NCBI GenBank assembly: GCA_030447505.1
Contig: JAUJOT010000002.1
Span: 124,001 to 188,000 of the forward strand
Direction: 5' to 3'
Length of the DNA stretch: 64,000 nucleotides
Source of the DNA: Solirubrobacteraceae bacterium
GTDB lineage: Bacteria > Actinomycetota > Thermoleophilia > Solirubrobacterales > Solirubrobacteraceae
Below the pieces are notes generated by a model. That model was given only the letters and a program-made list of their open reading frames with translations, did no database searches and had not been told where the DNA came from. The stretch's first letter is position 1; each line of letters begins with the position of its first letter. This document shows, one piece after another, positions 33,370 through 41,491 of this stretch. The translations under genes and the position numbers were made by a program.

Positions 33370-33398
33370 CCTTCGCCGTATGGATCTTGTGGCGAAGG
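33370..33398 (-). promoter_or_regulatory. Shine-Dalgarno-sequestering hairpin between riboswitch and thrC
   Basis: A perfect 8-bp stem CCTTCGCC/GGCGAAGG with a 13-nt loop lies between the SAM aptamer and the GTG. Its 3' arm contains the GAAGG of the thrC ribosome site, so folding should repress translation. It is the likely expression platform; no U-run terminator is present. Confidence 0.65.
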
Positions 33399-33408
33399 CG
33401 TCTGCCAT

Positions 33409-33504
33409 TGCCACATCTGACAGGAATTGGCACCGTTTCCCGCGAACAGCGGGTTGGTTGCCGGGGCTTCGTCGGGCCTGTCCCTCCACCCCTCTGGATG
33501 TGTC
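33409..33504 (-). promoter_or_regulatory. SAM-I (S-box) riboswitch upstream of thrC
   Basis: On the minus strand the conserved S-box core is clear: AGAGGGGTGGAGGGACAGGC, then CCCGACGAAGCCCCGGCAAC, a variable hairpin CCCGCTGTTCGCGGG, then GGTGCCAATTCCTG. Flanking CACATC and GATGTG close the P1 helix. S-adenosylmethionine binding is expected to alter translation of thrC-cysO. Confidence 0.9.
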
Positions 33505-33519
33505 CAGCTGTGGGTGGGC

Positions 33520-33548
33520 ACAATATCAAGCCATGCCTAACCTTCCAA
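33520..33548 (-). promoter_or_regulatory. Promoter of thrC-cysO (TTGGAA - 17 - TATTGT)
   Basis: The -35 TTGGAA (33543-33548) and -10 TATTGT (33520-33525) are 17 nt apart. Transcription would begin around 33513, just before the aptamer. The promoter overlaps the first codons of corA on the other strand. Confidence 0.65.
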
Positions 33549-34531
33549 AGCCACGGTTCGGACGTCCGGTGCGAGGCCGCGGTCGCGCCGGCGGCCCACC
33601 TGCGCCCGACCCCGAGGCGCCGAACATCGAGGTCGTCGAGGGCGAGGGACTGCGCTGGATCCACATCGAGCGTCCGCGCCCCGCCGACCGCACCTGGCTC
33701 GAGGAGCACTTCGAGTTTCACCCGCTCGACTACGAGGACGTCTCCTCGCGCAACCAGCGCCCGAAGGTCGACGAGTACGACGACTACCTGTTCGTCGTCC
33801 TGCACTTCCCCCGCTTCGACAAGGCGGTCGGCCGCCTCAACGCCGCGGAGCTCGACATGTTCGTCGGGCCCGACTTCGTCATCACGCTGCCCAACGAGCC
33901 GATCCAGCCGCTGGAGTACCTGTTCGAGCGCTGCCGCACGCGCGAGGACGTGCGCGACTCGCTGTTCGCCAAGGGCCCCGGTTATCTGCTCTACAAGATC
34001 GTCGACGACTGCGTCGACGCCTCGTTTCCGATGCTCGCGAAGATGGGCAACAAGCTCGAGGTGCTCGAGGACGAGATCTTCGAAGGCCGCTCCGCCGAGA
34101 TCGTGCGCGACATCTCGAACGTCAAGCAGGAGATCATCAACTTCCGCAAGATCGTCCGCCCGCAGCGCGCCGCGCTGAAGGACCTCGAGCGCACGAAGCG
34201 CTACATCCCCGAGGGGCTGGACATCTACTTCGACGACATCAACGACGCGTCGGAGCGCATCTGGGACATGCTCGAGAACTTCAAGGAGGTCGTCGAGGGC
34301 CTCGAGTCGACGAACGAGTCGGTCCTCTCGCATCGCGTCAACGACGTGCTGCGCGCGCTGACGGCGATCAGCGTCGTCGTCCTGCCGCTGACGCTCGTCG
34401 CGAGCATCTGGGGCATGAACGTCGGCGTGCCCGGCGAAGGCTCGATCCACGCCTTCTGGATCGTCGTCGGGTCGATGATCGCGCTGCTCGCCGCGATGCT
34501 CTGGTTCTTCCGCAAGCGCGGCTGGCTGTAG
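33533..34531 (+). CDS. corA: CorA family divalent cation (Mg2+/Co2+) transporter
   Basis: The 332-residue protein has the large cytoplasmic N-terminal domain and two C-terminal membrane helices with the signature WGMNVGVPG between them. CorA pentamers admit Mg2+ and related ions. There is an additional Pro/Gly/Arg-rich N-terminal stretch of about 30 residues. The ATG at 33533 has no clear ribosome site and overlaps the divergent thrC promoter. The lipid-kinase gene follows 25 nt downstream but appears to have its own promoter. Confidence 0.93.
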   Translation: MPNLPKPRFGRPVRGRGRAGGPPAPDPEAPNIEVVEGEGLRWIHIERPRPADRTWLEEHFEFHPLDYEDVSSRNQRPKVDEYDDYLFVVLHFPRFDKAVGRLNAAELDMFVGPDFVITLPNEPIQPLEYLFERCRTREDVRDSLFAKGPGYLLYKIVDDCVDASFPMLAKMGNKLEVLEDEIFEGRSAEIVRDISNVKQEIINFRKIVRPQRAALKDLERTKRYIPEGLDIYFDDINDASERIWDMLENFKEVVEGLESTNESVLSHRVNDVLRALTAISVVVLPLTLVASIWGMNVGVPGEGSIHAFWIVVGSMIALLAAMLWFFRKRGWL

Positions 34532-34543
34532 CGACCGGCCGAC

Positions 34544-34549
34544 TAGCCT
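34544..34549 (+). promoter_or_regulatory. Leaderless-type -10 (TAGCCT) of the lipid kinase gene
   Basis: TAGCCT ends 7 nt before the GTG at 34557. Confidence 0.5.
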
Positions 34550-34556
34550 CGCCCGT

Positions 34557-35537
34557 GTGACGCTCCGACCGCTTGAACGGCTTGCCGAGACCTCTGCGCT
34601 GGCCGCGCCCGTGCAGCGCAAGCGGATGCTCGTCGTCGTCAACCCGTACGCCGCGACGATGTCGGCGCGGCTGCGCAACCTCGTCGTCGCGGCGCTGCAC
34701 GGCCGCTACGAGGTCGACGCGATCGACACGCAGGCCCGCGGGCACGCGACCGAGTTGTGCCGCGAGGCGGCGCAGGAGGGCTACGACGTCGTCGTCTCCT
34801 TCGGCGGCGACGGAACCGTCAACGAGGTCGCCAACGGTCTGGCCGGCTGCGCCACGCCGCTGACCTGCCTGCCCGGCGGCGCGACGAACGCGCTGTCCAA
34901 GATGCTCGGGATCCCCGGCGACATCGTCGACGCGACCGAGCACCTGCTCTCGATCGCCGATACGTGGCGCCCGCGGCGCGTCGACCTGGGCACCGCCAAC
35001 GGCCGCGCGTTCACCTACTCGAGCGGCTTCGGCCTCGACGCGAGCGTCGTCAAGCGGATCGAGGAGTCGCCGGGGCTCAAGCGCCACAGGCTGCGTGAGT
35101 ACTTCTTCGTCTACGCCGCCGTCGAGACGGTTCTGCGCGAGTACGTGCGCGATCCGCCGCGGATGGAGGTGCACGTCGGCGGGCGCGTCGACAGCGCGAT
35201 CACGACGCTCGTCCAGAACGGCGAGCAGTTCACCTACCTCGACGACAAGCCGATCTACATCGCCGAGGGCGCCGGCCTGCAGACCGGGACGCTCGCCGGC
35301 GTCGCGCTGCGCGGCGTGATGGCGCACGACATCCCCGCGATCGCGCTGCGCCTGCTGTCCTCCAAGCGCTCGGTCGTCGGCCATCGGCAGATCCTCGACT
35401 TCCGCGACGTCGACGCGCTGCGCTGCGTCTCCAGCGACGGCCGCGCGATCCCGCTGCACGTCGACGGCGACCACGTCGGCGACGTGACCGAGGCCGTCTT
35501 CGGCGTCATGCCGGGCGCGCTCGTCGTCGTCTCGTAG
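34557..35537 (+). CDS. Diacylglycerol/sphingosine kinase family lipid kinase (YegS-like)
   Basis: The 326-residue protein has the DAGK catalytic domain: VVVNPYAATMS, the nucleotide loop SFGGDGTVNEVANGL and the PGGATNALSKMLG segment, followed by the beta-sandwich C-terminal domain. These enzymes phosphorylate diacylglycerol, undecaprenol-type or related lipids using ATP; the lipid is not predictable. It starts with GTG in a leaderless arrangement. Confidence 0.92.
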   Translation: MTLRPLERLAETSALAAPVQRKRMLVVVNPYAATMSARLRNLVVAALHGRYEVDAIDTQARGHATELCREAAQEGYDVVVSFGGDGTVNEVANGLAGCATPLTCLPGGATNALSKMLGIPGDIVDATEHLLSIADTWRPRRVDLGTANGRAFTYSSGFGLDASVVKRIEESPGLKRHRLREYFFVYAAVETVLREYVRDPPRMEVHVGGRVDSAITTLVQNGEQFTYLDDKPIYIAEGAGLQTGTLAGVALRGVMAHDIPAIALRLLSSKRSVVGHRQILDFRDVDALRCVSSDGRAIPLHVDGDHVGDVTEAVFGVMPGALVVVS

Positions 35538-35676
35538 AGCGCTGCCTCTGAATCGCGCGCGCCGATGTCGAAAGTCCGAGGTGGCGCAGCGGGCGGGTCG
35601 GGTATGGCGGCTCGCCAGCGGCTGCGCCGGGACGTGCTCGGCCGAAGATGTTCGACGTTCGACGGGAGAGACCGAT

Positions 35677-35898
35677 ATGGAGGACCGAGGTGCAGCGAGC
35701 ACGGACGGTCGCTCGGCGGGTATCGCAGGCAGCACGCTGCTGACCCGCGTCCAGCAAGGGCTGGCGCCCGCGGGCAGTCCGGGCACCGGCACGCGCCGTT
35801 GCCCGTGCTGCGGCCGCGAGATCCGTGCCGGCCAGCAGATCACGACGATCCACGGCACGAGCGTCCACGTGCGCTGCGCGAGCAACAACCAGCGCTGA
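35677..35898 (+). CDS. Small zinc-finger-like protein
   Basis: The 73-residue protein begins MEDRGAAST and ends in a compact Cys/His motif RRCPCCGREIRAGQQI then TTIHGTSVHVRC, i.e. C-x2-C with a later His and Cys, similar to one half of LIM-like zinc knuckles. No family assigned. GGGAGAG before ATG 35677 supports the start. It converges with relA, with a strong hairpin between the two stop codons. Confidence 0.65.
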   Translation: MEDRGAASTDGRSAGIAGSTLLTRVQQGLAPAGSPGTGTRRCPCCGREIRAGQQITTIHGTSVHVRCASNNQR

Positions 35899-35908
35899 CG
35901 CGATCCGG

Positions 35909-35940
35909 CGCCGGGCGGGTGACTCAGCCGCCGCCCGGCG
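35909..35940. terminator. Bidirectional hairpin between the zinc-finger gene and relA
   Basis: CGCCGGGCGG and CCGCCCGGCG form a perfect 10-bp stem with a 12-nt loop, spanning the 3' ends of the two convergent genes and covering the relA stop codon. There is no U-tract, so it may act with Rho or as an mRNA 3' stabiliser. Confidence 0.6.
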
Positions 35941-38248
35941 TCACGCGGTAGGCGTCGAACACCGAGTCGATGTTCCTCAGGCGGTTGATCGCCGCCTTCA
36001 GCACCTGGAGGTCGCCGACCTCGACGACGAACCAGTTCTGCACCATCGGGTGCAAGACGACGCAGCGCGCCTCGACGATGTTGATGCCGGCCTCGGCGAA
36101 CGTCCGCGAGAGGTCCTCGAGCAGGCGGTGGCGATCCCACGCGTCGACCTGCAGCTCGACCTTGAACGACGTCTCGTTGTCGCCCTCCCAGTCGACGACC
36201 ACGAAGCGCTCCGGGTCCTTGCGCAGCGCGACGGCGTTCGGGCAGTCCTCGCGGTGGATCGTGATGCCGCGCCCAAGCGAGATGTAGCCGACGATCGGGT
36301 CGCCCGGGACGGGCCGGCAGCACTTCGCCAGGCGCAGCATGACGTCGTCGACCCCCTCGACGGAGATCCCGTACTGCGTCGAGCTGCTCGTCGGCTGGCG
36401 GCGCTGGCGGCGCGTCGAGAGCAGGTCTTCGGCCATCGTCCGCGTCTCGCCCTCGGCGGCCTCGCCCTGCTTGAGGCGCTGCGTGATCTTGTTGACGACG
36501 ACCTTCGCGGAGATCTTCGCGCCGCCGAGGGCGATGTAGAAGTCGTCGGCCTTCTTGAAGCCCATCTCGCGGATGACGTCTGCGAGCAGCGGCGAGGAGA
36601 CGATCTTCTGCGACGGGAAGCCGTGCTTCTTGAGCTGCTCGTGGAGGATCTCGCGGCCCGCGTGCTCGGTGTCGTCGCGCGACTCGGCCTTGAACCACTG
36701 CTTGATCTTGTTGCGCGCGCGAGTCGTCCGGACGACCGCAAGCCAGTCGCGCGACGGGCCGCGCTCGCGGTTGGAGGTCATGACCTCGACGATGTCGCCG
36801 GACTTCAGCTCGTAGTGCAGCGGCACAAGCTTGCCGTTGACCTTCGCGCCGACGCAGCGGTGCCCGACATCGGTGTGGACCTCGTAGGCGAAGTCCAGCG
36901 GCGTGGCGCCGGCGGCGAGGCCCTTGACCTCGCCCTTGGGCGTGAAGACGTAGACCTCGTCCGCGATCAGGTCGACCTTCAGCGCATCCATGAACTCCTT
37001 GGGGTCGGACGTCTCCTGCTGCCACTCGAGCATCGAGCGCAGCCAGTTGAGCTTCGCGTCCCCGTCGGCCGCCGGTCCCGCGTTGCCGTTGCCGTCGGCC
37101 TTGTAGATCCAGTGCGCGGCGACGCCGAACTCCGCCATGTCCTGCATCTGCTTCGTACGGATCTGGATCTCGAGCGGCAGGCCCTCGGGTCCGATCACCG
37201 TCGTATGCAGCGACTGGTACATGTTGAACTTCGGCATCGCGATGAAGTCCTTGAAGCGCCCCGGCAGCGGCTTCCAGAGCGAGTGCACGACGCCGACGGC
37301 GCCGTAGCAGTCCTTGACGGAGTCGACGATGACGCGCATCGCCGTCAGGTCGTAGATCTCGTTGAACTCGCGGCCCTTCTTGGTCATCTTCGAGTAGATC
37401 GAGTAGAAGTGCTTGGCGCGGCCGGAGATGTCGGCTTCGATCCCGAGCGCCTCGAGCTCGCGCCGCAGGTACGCGCCGGCCTTCTCGACGTACTGCTCGC
37501 GCTCGTCGCGCTGCTGGTTGACGAGGCCCTTGATCTCCTGGTACTTGCGCGGGTGCAGCGCGGCGAACGCGAGGTCCTCGAGCTCCCACTTGATCGCGTG
37601 GATTCCGAGGCGGTGGGCGATCGGCGCGTAGATCTCCAGGGTCTCCTTGGCCTTGTCGATCTGCTTCTGCTTGGGCATCGCGGCGATCGTCCGCATGTTG
37701 TGCAGGCGGTCGGCGAGCTTGATGAGGATGACCCGGATGTCCGTGGCCATCGCGACCATCATCTTGCGGTAGTTCTCGGCCTGCGCCTCGTCGCGCGACT
37801 GGAACGTGATGCCGGTCAGCTTCGTGACGCCGTCGACGAGGTTGGCGATCTCGTCGCCGAACTCGTGGCGCACCTCGCTCAGCGAGGCCGACGTGTCCTC
37901 GACGGTGTCGTGCAGCAGCGCCGCGCACAGCGTCTCGGTGTCCAGCCGCATGCCCGCGCAGATCTTCGCGACGCCGACGGGATGGACGATGAACTCCTCG
38001 CCCGACATCCGGCGCTGGTCGGCGTGGTGCTCGCAGGAGAAGACGAACGCCGACTCGACCTGCCTGCGGTCGATCATGACGGCGGATGCGTCGGCGTGCT
38101 CCTCGACGATCGCGAAGACGTCCGACAGCAGGCTGCGCTCGAGCTCGGTCAGATCGGCGCGCTCGACCGTCGGATGGCGCCCGGCGCTGACGGCGTCGAC
38201 CGGTTCGCGGCGCGCGCCGACGACCCGCTGCCGGGCCGGAGCCCTCAC
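35924..38248 (-). CDS. relA: Bifunctional (p)ppGpp synthetase/hydrolase
   Basis: RelA/SpoT makes and degrades the stringent alarmones. The 774-residue protein has an HD hydrolase domain with ALLHDTVEDTSAS and KLADRLHNMRT, a synthetase domain (SKMTKKGREFNEIYDLTAMR; YQSLHTTVIGPEG), a TGS domain (VYVFTPKGEVKGLAAGATPL), a zinc/helical region and a C-terminal ACT domain. The HD residues are intact, so both activities are likely. The GTG start overlaps the recJ stop in GTGA, which couples the two genes. Confidence 0.96.
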   Translation of the reverse strand: MRAPARQRVVGARREPVDAVSAGRHPTVERADLTELERSLLSDVFAIVEEHADASAVMIDRRQVESAFVFSCEHHADQRRMSGEEFIVHPVGVAKICAGMRLDTETLCAALLHDTVEDTSASLSEVRHEFGDEIANLVDGVTKLTGITFQSRDEAQAENYRKMMVAMATDIRVILIKLADRLHNMRTIAAMPKQKQIDKAKETLEIYAPIAHRLGIHAIKWELEDLAFAALHPRKYQEIKGLVNQQRDEREQYVEKAGAYLRRELEALGIEADISGRAKHFYSIYSKMTKKGREFNEIYDLTAMRVIVDSVKDCYGAVGVVHSLWKPLPGRFKDFIAMPKFNMYQSLHTTVIGPEGLPLEIQIRTKQMQDMAEFGVAAHWIYKADGNGNAGPAADGDAKLNWLRSMLEWQQETSDPKEFMDALKVDLIADEVYVFTPKGEVKGLAAGATPLDFAYEVHTDVGHRCVGAKVNGKLVPLHYELKSGDIVEVMTSNRERGPSRDWLAVVRTTRARNKIKQWFKAESRDDTEHAGREILHEQLKKHGFPSQKIVSSPLLADVIREMGFKKADDFYIALGGAKISAKVVVNKITQRLKQGEAAEGETRTMAEDLLSTRRQRRQPTSSSTQYGISVEGVDDVMLRLAKCCRPVPGDPIVGYISLGRGITIHREDCPNAVALRKDPERFVVVDWEGDNETSFKVELQVDAWDRHRLLEDLSRTFAEAGINIVEARCVVLHPMVQNWFVVEVGDLQVLKAAINRLRNIDSVFDAYRVTPGGG

Positions 38249-40668
38249 GCCGCCTGTGCTGTCACCTCGCTCAGAAATCTCTGGCCGTCCTCGTAGCGCT
38301 GCTGATAGGCCCCGAACGCGGCCGACCGTTCGAGCGCAGTGCGCTCTGCGGGTGGGACGGTCAGAGCCCTGCCGTCCGGGTCGAGGCTGACGAGCTGCAG
38401 CTCCGCGAGGACCCGCAGGACGCGCCCGGCCAGTGCCGCCGGCCGTGGCGTCTTCGCGTCGCCGCGAAGCAGCATCTCGAGCTCCTCGCCCGCCGCTTCG
38501 CCCGCGGCCCGCAGGGCCCGGTACGTCGCGGTGAGCGAAGCACGAAGTGCGTACTCCCGCTCATGGATCTGCTCTGCAAAGCGTAGCTCAGGTCGACCCC
38601 ACGTCAGATGCGTCATCCGGCCGTGCGTGCGCAGCGGGCCCGCGGGCGGGTCGAGCATGACGACGTGGACGTCCGGCGCGGCGAGCGCGCGGTCGCGCTC
38701 GAGCGCCTCGTGAGAGCACAACGCGAAGCCGCCGAGGATCGGCTGCAGGTGGCGCAGGCGCAGCACCGCGTCGGCGGCTACGACGAGCACGGGCTCGCCG
38801 GCGTGCACGAGCGCGGCGATCGTTCCGGCGATGCCGCCGCCGCGGCGGTCGCGCACGGGCGCGCACAGGTGGCGCGGCTTTGCGGCGATCTCGTCGAGCG
38901 GGCGCTGCAGCTCGGCGAGCGCCGCCGCGAGGTAGTCCGTCGGCTCGCCGACGAGCGTGATCGGCGGCGGCTGGCTGGGCCGTGCGTCGCGCAGCACGAG
39001 GCGCGGCTCGACGCTGCCGTTGAACTCGTTGAGCTCGAGCGAGAAGGTCGCGTCGAGCGGGCTGTCGCAGTCGATCTTCGTCGTGCCAAAGGCGACCGCC
39101 CGCGCTGTCGAGCTGCCGGCGCCGACCGTGAAGCGCACGTGCTTGTCCTCCCCCATCAGCTTCGGCTCGCTGCAGCGCGCCGCCGGCAGCAGCAGCGAGA
39201 CGCTCGGGTTGCCGATCCCGAACGGCGCAAGCCGCCCGAGCTCGTCGGCAAGGCGCAGGCCCAGCTCGTCGCCCGCGACGACCGCGTCGACGCGCTGCCT
39301 GGCGACGAGGTCGTCGGGGGTCAGCGTCGCCGCCGCGTGCGTCTCGAAGGCGCTGCGGAAGGCGCCGATCCGGGCGGCCTGCAGCTCGCAGCCGGCGGCG
39401 GCACGGTGGCCTCCGTAGCGCGCGAGGTGCTCGGCTGACGCATCGAAGGCGCCAAGCAGGTCAAAGCCCGGGATCGAGCGCCCAGAGCCGGTTGCAGCTC
39501 CGGTATGAGGATCGACCGCGACGAGCACCGTCGGGCGGTGGTGGCGCTCGGCGATCCGCGACGCGACGATTCCGATCACGCCCTTGTGCCAGCCTTCGCC
39601 GGCGAGCACGTAGGCCGCGCGCGCGCGCGCCTCGCTTCGCGCGCGCTCCGCCACCATCGCCTCGGCCTCGAAGAGGATCCGCGTCTCGGTGTGGCGGCGC
39701 TCGGCGTTCAGCCGGTCGAGCTCGTCGGCGATCTGCGCGGCACGGATCTCGTCGCGTGTCAGCAGCAGCTCGAGACCGGCGTCGGCGCGCTCGAGCCGGC
39801 CCGCGGCGTTGATCCGCGGCGCCAGCCGGAAGCCGACCGCGCGCGCGTCGATCCGCGACGGGTCGGCGCGCGCGACGCGCATCAGGGCGCGCAGGCCGGG
39901 GCGCTTCGTGACGGCCAGCGCGCGCAGGCCGGCACGCACGAGGCGGCGGTTCTCGCCGCGCAGCGGGACGCAGTCGGCGATCGTCGCGAGCGCGACGAGG
40001 TCGAGATCGACGTCGGCTATGTCTGGATCGTGACCGGCGGCGGCCAGCAGCGCGGCGGACAGCTTGTACGCGACGCCCGCCGCGCAGAGGTCGGCGCACG
40101 GGTAGCCACAGATCGCCGGATGGACGATCGGGGCATCGGGCAGGCGGCCGTCGGCGCGCGGGCTGTGGTGGTCGGTGACGAGCACGTCGATCCCGCCAGC
40201 GCGTGCGGCGGCAACCTCGTCGACGGCGGTGATCGCGCAGTCGGCGGTGATCAGCAGCCGCGTGCCGCGGGCGGCGAGCCGCTCGACCGTCGCGGCCGAC
40301 AGCCCGTAGCCGTCCTCGGCGCGGCTGGGCAGAAACCAGTCGACGTCGGCGCCGAGCGTGCGCAGGACGCCGACGAGGATCGCCGTCGACGTCACGCCGT
40401 CGACGTCGTAGTCGCCGTGGATCGTGATCCGGCGGCGGGCCTGTACGTGGTCGAGCACGAGCGCGGTCGCGACGTCGATGCCCGCAAAGCCGGACGGGTC
40501 GTGACGCTCGTCGGCGGCCAGCCAGGCACGGGCGGCGCCCACCTCGTCGAGGCCGCGGCGCACCAGAACCTGCGCGAGCGCATGGCTGACGCCCAACGCT
40601 CGCTCGAGCGCGAAGACGGCGTCGATGTCGCACGGGGCGATCTGCAGGCGGGCGGGCTCAGGCGGCAC
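38245..40668 (-). CDS. recJ: Single-stranded-DNA-specific exonuclease RecJ with a long C-terminal extension
   Basis: RecJ degrades ssDNA 5' to 3' in recombination and repair. The 807-residue protein has DHH motifs HGDYDVDGVTST, ITADCAITAVDE and VTDHHSPRADG, the DHHA1 domain with GGHRAAAGCEL and the OB-fold region (MGEDKHVRFTV). The last approximately 230 residues go beyond the usual core and include a beta-alpha segment with PVLVVAADAVLRLRHLQ, rather helicase-like in style. It starts with GTG. The approximately 70 nt on the 5' side contain nothing clear. Confidence 0.93.
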   Translation of the reverse strand: MPPEPARLQIAPCDIDAVFALERALGVSHALAQVLVRRGLDEVGAARAWLAADERHDPSGFAGIDVATALVLDHVQARRRITIHGDYDVDGVTSTAILVGVLRTLGADVDWFLPSRAEDGYGLSAATVERLAARGTRLLITADCAITAVDEVAAARAGGIDVLVTDHHSPRADGRLPDAPIVHPAICGYPCADLCAAGVAYKLSAALLAAAGHDPDIADVDLDLVALATIADCVPLRGENRRLVRAGLRALAVTKRPGLRALMRVARADPSRIDARAVGFRLAPRINAAGRLERADAGLELLLTRDEIRAAQIADELDRLNAERRHTETRILFEAEAMVAERARSEARARAAYVLAGEGWHKGVIGIVASRIAERHHRPTVLVAVDPHTGAATGSGRSIPGFDLLGAFDASAEHLARYGGHRAAAGCELQAARIGAFRSAFETHAAATLTPDDLVARQRVDAVVAGDELGLRLADELGRLAPFGIGNPSVSLLLPAARCSEPKLMGEDKHVRFTVGAGSSTARAVAFGTTKIDCDSPLDATFSLELNEFNGSVEPRLVLRDARPSQPPPITLVGEPTDYLAAALAELQRPLDEIAAKPRHLCAPVRDRRGGGIAGTIAALVHAGEPVLVVAADAVLRLRHLQPILGGFALCSHEALERDRALAAPDVHVVMLDPPAGPLRTHGRMTHLTWGRPELRFAEQIHEREYALRASLTATYRALRAAGEAAGEELEMLLRGDAKTPRPAALAGRVLRVLAELQLVSLDPDGRALTVPPAERTALERSAAFGAYQQRYEDGQRFLSEVTAQAA

Positions 40669-40737
40669 AGACAGGACGGTACGTACGCCGCCAGATGGAA
40701 CCGCGCTCCCGAGCGAGCGTGCCGTGTCCGCGGAGCG

Positions 40738-41109
40738 CTACTTCAGCGCGACGACGAGCCCGGCGATCAGCACGAGCGAGAGTACGGCGGGGACCGCGTA
40801 GTCGACGGCGCCGACGGTCTGGAGCGCCCACGCCAGCGCAAGCGGCACGAGCACCACGCCGACCGCCGGCGCCCAGCCGCGTTGCTCGGCGATGGCGCTG
40901 ATCCCCGTGCCGAGCAGTGCGATCAGGGCGGCGCAGAAGACGATCATCCCGATCACGAACAGGCCGAAGCCCATCGCCAGCAGCGCACTGTCGTCGGCGC
41001 CGAAGACGTCGAACCTCGACGCGAACACGACGCCGCCGAGGATCGACGCCGCGGCGCCGAGGGCGCCGGCCGTCGTCAATCGTCGTGTCGTCCAGGCACC
41101 GTGCTGCAT
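40738..41109 (-). CDS. Small membrane protein, four helices, unknown function
   Basis: The protein of about 123 residues starts MQHGAWTTRRLTTAGALGAA and has four hydrophobic segments (ASILGGVVFASRF region; GFGLFVIGMIVFCAALIALLG; GVVLVPLALAWALQTVGA; VLSLVLIAGLVVAL). No family recognised. An alternative ATG at 41148 adds 13 residues; neither start has a clear ribosome site. It lies between recJ and another small membrane gene that is coupled to secDF. Confidence 0.6.
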   Translation of the reverse strand: MQHGAWTTRRLTTAGALGAAASILGGVVFASRFDVFGADDSALLAMGFGLFVIGMIVFCAALIALLGTGISAIAEQRGWAPAVGVVLVPLALAWALQTVGAVDYAVPAVLSLVLIAGLVVALK

Positions 41110-41203
41110 CGCTCGCTTGTTTCGGGAGGCTTCCCGCGTCGGATGCACGTCACGCGGGGGATCCGGCGGCGGTTGCCGTCCTTCTCCGCCGCGACCTCAC
41201 TCG

Positions 41204-41491
41204 CTACGTCGCCAGCAGCTCCTCGTCAGCCTGCGCGGCCTCCTTGCGCACGCCGAGGACGTAGAAGAACGCATAGCCGAGCACCGCCCCGGGCACGGCC
41301 TCGAGCGTCGTCACGATGTCCGTCGCGTCCTGGCCCGGCACGGAGAAGCCGTGGATCACCAGGCCGAAGAGGATCGCGCCGAAGACGCAGCCGAGGAACG
41401 CCCCGATGATGCCACCCCAGCAGCGGTCGGGCAGGAAGATCGTGAAGTGCCAGAGCGCGAGGCCCATCATCGTCCAGGCGAGCGCGCCCAT
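41204..41491 (-). CDS. Small membrane protein coupled to secDF, unknown function
   Basis: The 95-residue protein begins MGALAWTMMGLALWHFTIFL and has about three hydrophobic helices with a Gly-zipper-like GGIIGAFLGCVFGAILFGLV. No family assigned with confidence; GlsB/transglycosylase-associated-type small membrane proteins look similar. Its ATG overlaps the secDF stop (TGATG), which implies cotranslation and possibly an accessory role at the membrane. Confidence 0.65.
   Translation of the reverse strand: MGALAWTMMGLALWHFTIFLPDRCWGGIIGAFLGCVFGAILFGLVIHGFSVPGQDATDIVTTLEAVPGAVLGYAFFYVLGVRKEAAQADEELLAT

Noticed and set aside
33362-34678. N-terminal extension of thrC by more than 400 codons
   Set aside because: It would cross the SAM riboswitch and run antisense through corA. 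The zinc-ribbon N terminus at GTG 33361 with AAGGGG fits threonine synthase.
35581-35676. Longer start of the zinc-finger protein at 35581
   Set aside because: The extra residues are low complexity and lack a ribosome site, whereas ATG 35677 has GGGAGAG before it.
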